A program made the position numbers and the translations under genes. 64,000 nt of DNA from Alistipes sp. (GTDB lineage: Bacteria > Bacteroidota > Bacteroidia > Bacteroidales > Rikenellaceae): assembly GCA_017437045.1 (NCBI GenBank), contig JAFSBY010000035.1, positions 57,684 to 121,683 of the forward strand, given 5' to 3'. Positions 61,231-64,000 of this stretch are shown one piece after another. Position 1 is the stretch's first letter. Each line of letters starts with the position of its first letter. The notes under the pieces are model-generated. The model did not search any database. It was not told the DNA's origin and saw nothing but the letters and a program-made list of their open reading frames with translations.

Positions 61231-63963
61231 TCACCGCTGCTTTCTTCGCTTGTCAAATAAAGTTGCGTTGTACTTAATGTACAGGTCGAATAGGAACTCC
61301 ATACGCTGGCTATCCGAGGTGAACGGTGCAGTACGATAAGCTGCATCAACAGCTTTGTCCAATGCTTGGTGCGCCTTCATCAACGCTGGGGGCATGGCCA
61401 ATGGGTCGTATAGGTCTGCAAGCGATGCATCGGGGAACATCTTGCGAGCCTCCAGCACCGCCTCGGCGCACTGCTCGATGCGCTCGACTTGCTTCGGCGA
61501 CGGATTCTCTGCCCACGGAAAGTTGTTATAAACGATACCAGCAGAATATCTAAAATCACTTTTGATTCTTCCACATATACACCTCATCCAGGCCATATGC
61601 ATTGCCGAGGTCAATACTCCAAAGTGGTAGAGGGTTACATTAGATAATATCTCGACTGCATTACTACATAGGTTCTCTGGTGTTAGAAATCCCATTGGAA
61701 TATATTTCCTGTTCTCTGAAGAGTGCAGTGGAATAACGATATACGACGATTCGGGCATGTTTTCGATAAAGAAACGAGTGGGGGTTTCAGCAACCTTTTG
61801 TGTAGCCACTCGCTTACTTGCAGACCTGAACTCTCGCACATTTTTAACTCGCTCCATACAATGGGGCATAGCCCTTAACTCCGCGGGTGAGCAGTCACCC
61901 AGCCATAAGCAGTAACGAGGTTTTTGCTGAATGAACTCGATTGCTCCATACCACGGTCTAAAGTATTGCGCAGACTTCGGCTCTATGGCGATAAACTCCT
62001 CCATCTCTTCCTTGGTGAAAAGGTAGTTGCCTCCGTCAATAGGTTGATTGCCGATGCCTATCGTCGGGACATTACATAGCGGTTTAGTGCGGTTTTCAAT
62101 CAGCGTATTCTTCGCATCGACCAAATAGGGGTTGATATTCTTGGCATGCAGTATGTGTGGCTCACCAGTGATGTCCTCGTACTCGAATATCAGTTTGTTA
62201 TCCGTGTCGAAGTTGGCGAATCCAACGATGATGCAGTAAACGCCAGCATTGCCCTTTGCCTCGTTGCTCCACTTGAAGGTACGATGGGCGAAATGAATGT
62301 GAATGCAGTACTTTTCCAGTAACACCCACCACAAAATGCCGACTTGTTCACCCTGAACAATCGAGTTGGTCGAAACGAATGCCACCTTGATACGAGTACC
62401 GTGTATATACTTCGCCGCTTTGGCATACCACGCAGTAACATAATCGAGATTGCCCGCGCCGCGAATATTGTCAAACACACTCTCCACCTGTCTGCTTTGC
62501 TCCTTGGTCATTAAGCGCGCACCGACGAACGGCGGGTTGCCAATGATATACGACAATTCGCTGTTTGGAACTATCTCGTTCCAGTCTGTTTCCAATGCGT
62601 CGCCACAGATGATGTTTGCCGACTTGCGTAGCGGTAAGCGCACAAAGTACTCGCCGAACTCGCGCGAGCAAAGCATATTCATCTGGTGGTCGATTAGCCA
62701 CATTGCAACCTTGGCGATTTGGGCGGGGAATTCTTCGTATTCGATACCCGCGAACTGGTCGACGTTGCACAAAATGAGGTCTGCAATATTGAACGCTTGC
62801 TGGGTACCATACATCGCTTTCAGTACCTCCAGCTCCAATAGGCGCAACTCGCGGTAAGTGACTATAAGGAAATTGCCACAACCGCACGCGGGGTCAAGGA
62901 AACGAAGCGCCGATATTTTCTGGTGGAACATCTTAAGCTGTCGGTCGTTGCTTTTGACCTTCTCGAACTCCGACCATAAGTCATCAAGAAATAGGGGCTT
63001 GATCAGTTTTAAGATATTTCTTTCGCTCGTGTAGTGTGCGCCAAGATTACGTCGTTTCTCGGGATTCATCACTGCCTGAAACATACTTCCGAAGATTGCT
63101 GGCGAAATCTTACCCCAATCCAACGTGCTGCATTCAAGGATAATGCGGCGCATTGAGCTATCGAATGAGGCGAGAGGCAAACGCTCCTCGAATAGTTTCC
63201 CGTTCACATATGGGAACGTGTTAAGTTCTTCCGAAATATTCTTCAGACGTTTTTCAATGGGCGTGTTAAGGATCTCGAATATCTCGTTAATAACCGATGC
63301 CAGATTTGAGCCATCCTCAGCAGAGTGGTCACAAACATAGTCGTAGAAGATATTTTTATTGAAGATACTGCTATCATCAGCAAAAAGACAGAACAACAAG
63401 CGTACGAGATACAATTCAAGGTCGTGCCCATCGTAGCCAATCGCCTTGAGCTTATCGTGCAGTTTAGCCATAGCCTCTGCCGCTTTGAGATTGACGGGGT
63501 CTTGCTCTTTTAGCTCCACCTTGTTGCTGTATCCAGCGATAAATCCAAACAGATGCACTTTCTTGTATAGCTCGTCGAGCGTGAATTCGTAGACCTTTTC
63601 GTTGTCAATATCTTCGAGCCTAAATCTGTAAAAATCACAGACCAGAATGTATCGGGGTAATTCATAGTCTTTGAGTCCGTCAAAGTACTCGCTGGCTTGT
63701 TTATATGCCTTGTCAAGGTCTTTGCCTCGGCTCTTCATCTCTATCAGGATATTCCCGTGCCAAAGCATATCAATATAACCATTGCCACCGCTACGCTTCG
63801 GTACTTTGTACTCGAACTTCTTGACGCGTCTATCAGACACACCAAACACATTGAAAAAGTCCACCAAAAATGGTTTAGCCTCGGCATTCTCGTCCGTTGC
63901 ATCAGCCCATTTCTTTGAAAAAGCAATGGCGCGCTCCTTGATTTCATTCCAGCTCAGTGCCAT
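61231..63963 (-). CDS. MmeI-like (type IIL) restriction endonuclease-methyltransferase, single chain
   Basis: 910 residues. The N-terminal nuclease motif is Asp65-x9-Glu75-x-Lys77 (IDMLWHGNILIEMKSRG), the D-X9-EXK arrangement of MmeI. A helical connector (about 150-300) leads to an adenine-type methyltransferase: RRNLGAHYTSERNILKLI, motif I FLDPACGCGNFL (355-366) and motif IV NPPFVG (476-481). The following 400 residues hold the target-recognition and C-terminal parts (FRPWYGAIEFIQQKPRYCLW, AGIVYNNFPWAENP). Such enzymes methylate one strand of an asymmetric site and cut at a distance. Base composition looks more AT-rich than the neighbours, suggesting acquisition by transfer. Minus -7 box TATCTTTG at 63996-63989. 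No separate methylase or nuclease gene is needed or seen. Confidence 0.88.
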   Translation of the reverse strand: MALSWNEIKERAIAFSKKWADATDENAEAKPFLVDFFNVFGVSDRRVKKFEYKVPKRSGGNGYIDMLWHGNILIEMKSRGKDLDKAYKQASEYFDGLKDYELPRYILVCDFYRFRLEDIDNEKVYEFTLDELYKKVHLFGFIAGYSNKVELKEQDPVNLKAAEAMAKLHDKLKAIGYDGHDLELYLVRLLFCLFADDSSIFNKNIFYDYVCDHSAEDGSNLASVINEIFEILNTPIEKRLKNISEELNTFPYVNGKLFEERLPLASFDSSMRRIILECSTLDWGKISPAIFGSMFQAVMNPEKRRNLGAHYTSERNILKLIKPLFLDDLWSEFEKVKSNDRQLKMFHQKISALRFLDPACGCGNFLIVTYRELRLLELEVLKAMYGTQQAFNIADLILCNVDQFAGIEYEEFPAQIAKVAMWLIDHQMNMLCSREFGEYFVRLPLRKSANIICGDALETDWNEIVPNSELSYIIGNPPFVGARLMTKEQSRQVESVFDNIRGAGNLDYVTAWYAKAAKYIHGTRIKVAFVSTNSIVQGEQVGILWWVLLEKYCIHIHFAHRTFKWSNEAKGNAGVYCIIVGFANFDTDNKLIFEYEDITGEPHILHAKNINPYLVDAKNTLIENRTKPLCNVPTIGIGNQPIDGGNYLFTKEEMEEFIAIEPKSAQYFRPWYGAIEFIQQKPRYCLWLGDCSPAELRAMPHCMERVKNVREFRSASKRVATQKVAETPTRFFIENMPESSYIVIPLHSSENRKYIPMGFLTPENLCSNAVEILSNVTLYHFGVLTSAMHMAWMRCICGRIKSDFRYSAGIVYNNFPWAENPSPKQVERIEQCAEAVLEARKMFPDASLADLYDPLAMPPALMKAHQALDKAVDAAYRTAPFTSDSQRMEFLFDLYIKYNATLFDKRRKQR

Positions 63964-64000
63964 ATAGAATCCAACTAATAGGTATATACAAAGATATAAA

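Overview
The window looks like chromosomal DNA of a Bacteroidota bacterium, most likely order Bacteroidales and possibly an Alistipes-like (Rikenellaceae) gut commensal. The order rests on many promoters of the form TTTG-N19/20-TAnnTTTG, on phylum-specific families (DUF4295 behind rpmB-rpmG, the TamL lipoprotein, DUF5020, the PEP/pyruvate-binding protein with receiver domains) and on fairly GC-rich genes separated by AT-rich spacers. The genus is only a guess from composition.

Layout. 1-3.9 kb (minus): primary sigma factor rpoD (cut by the window edge), an HtrA protease and metK; metK has a candidate SAM-II riboswitch in its leader and a promoter caught up in a tandem repeat. 4.4-8.2 kb (plus): a membrane Ser/Thr kinase with an Lcl/DUF1566-like extracytoplasmic domain, a DUF2147 protein and a BASS-type transporter. 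8.2-8.8 kb: a strong promoter, a half tRNA-Gly, an intact tRNA-Gly(GCC) and duplicated terminators. 8.8-13.2 kb (minus): a secreted metallophosphoesterase and a GH106-like/alpha-beta-hydrolase fusion. 13.3-14.3 kb: a structured tandem repeat, then rpmB-rpmG-DUF4295. 14.5-15.9 kb: two secreted proteins related to the kinase ectodomain. 15.9-19.4 kb (minus): pdxB, a divergent pyrD homologue and cinA. 19.4-32 kb: ureohydrolase, two FKBP lipoproteins, alpha/beta hydrolase, dapF-nitroreductase-tamL, a frameshifted AraC regulator, gpsA, pgi and a membrane-anchored rubrerythrin-like protein. 32-39 kb: yebC, VOC protein, two EamA transporters, pdxJ-cca-tsaC and nadK. 39-43.6 kb: uppS-bamA-ompH-ompH. 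43.9-52.2 kb: the rod-shape cluster mreBCD-mrdA-rodA followed by a Ca-type P-ATPase. 52.3-56 kb (minus): GNAT protein-gcvT-metY and the first codons of a lost DUF5020 gene. 56-61 kb: PEP-utilising protein, gdhA and rubredoxin. 61-64 kb (minus): a single-chain MmeI-like restriction-modification enzyme that looks AT-richer than its surroundings.

Most of the window is housekeeping: envelope assembly (uppS, bamA, ompH, tamL, mre/rod), cofactors (pdxB, pdxJ, nadK, metK), and carbon and nitrogen metabolism (pgi, gpsA, gdhA, gcvT, metY). The most unusual signal lies between genes. A repeat family at 13302-13651 and 31211-31400 has a conserved core whose nested hairpin keeps pairing through compensating base changes at fixed spacing. 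It is closed by arms that differ between loci but are perfectly self-complementary within each locus. Other points are the kinase/secreted-protein domain trio, the GH106-esterase fusion, the pyrD homologue that has lost active-site residues, and the half-tRNA unit. All calls come from reading the sequence; no database search was run.
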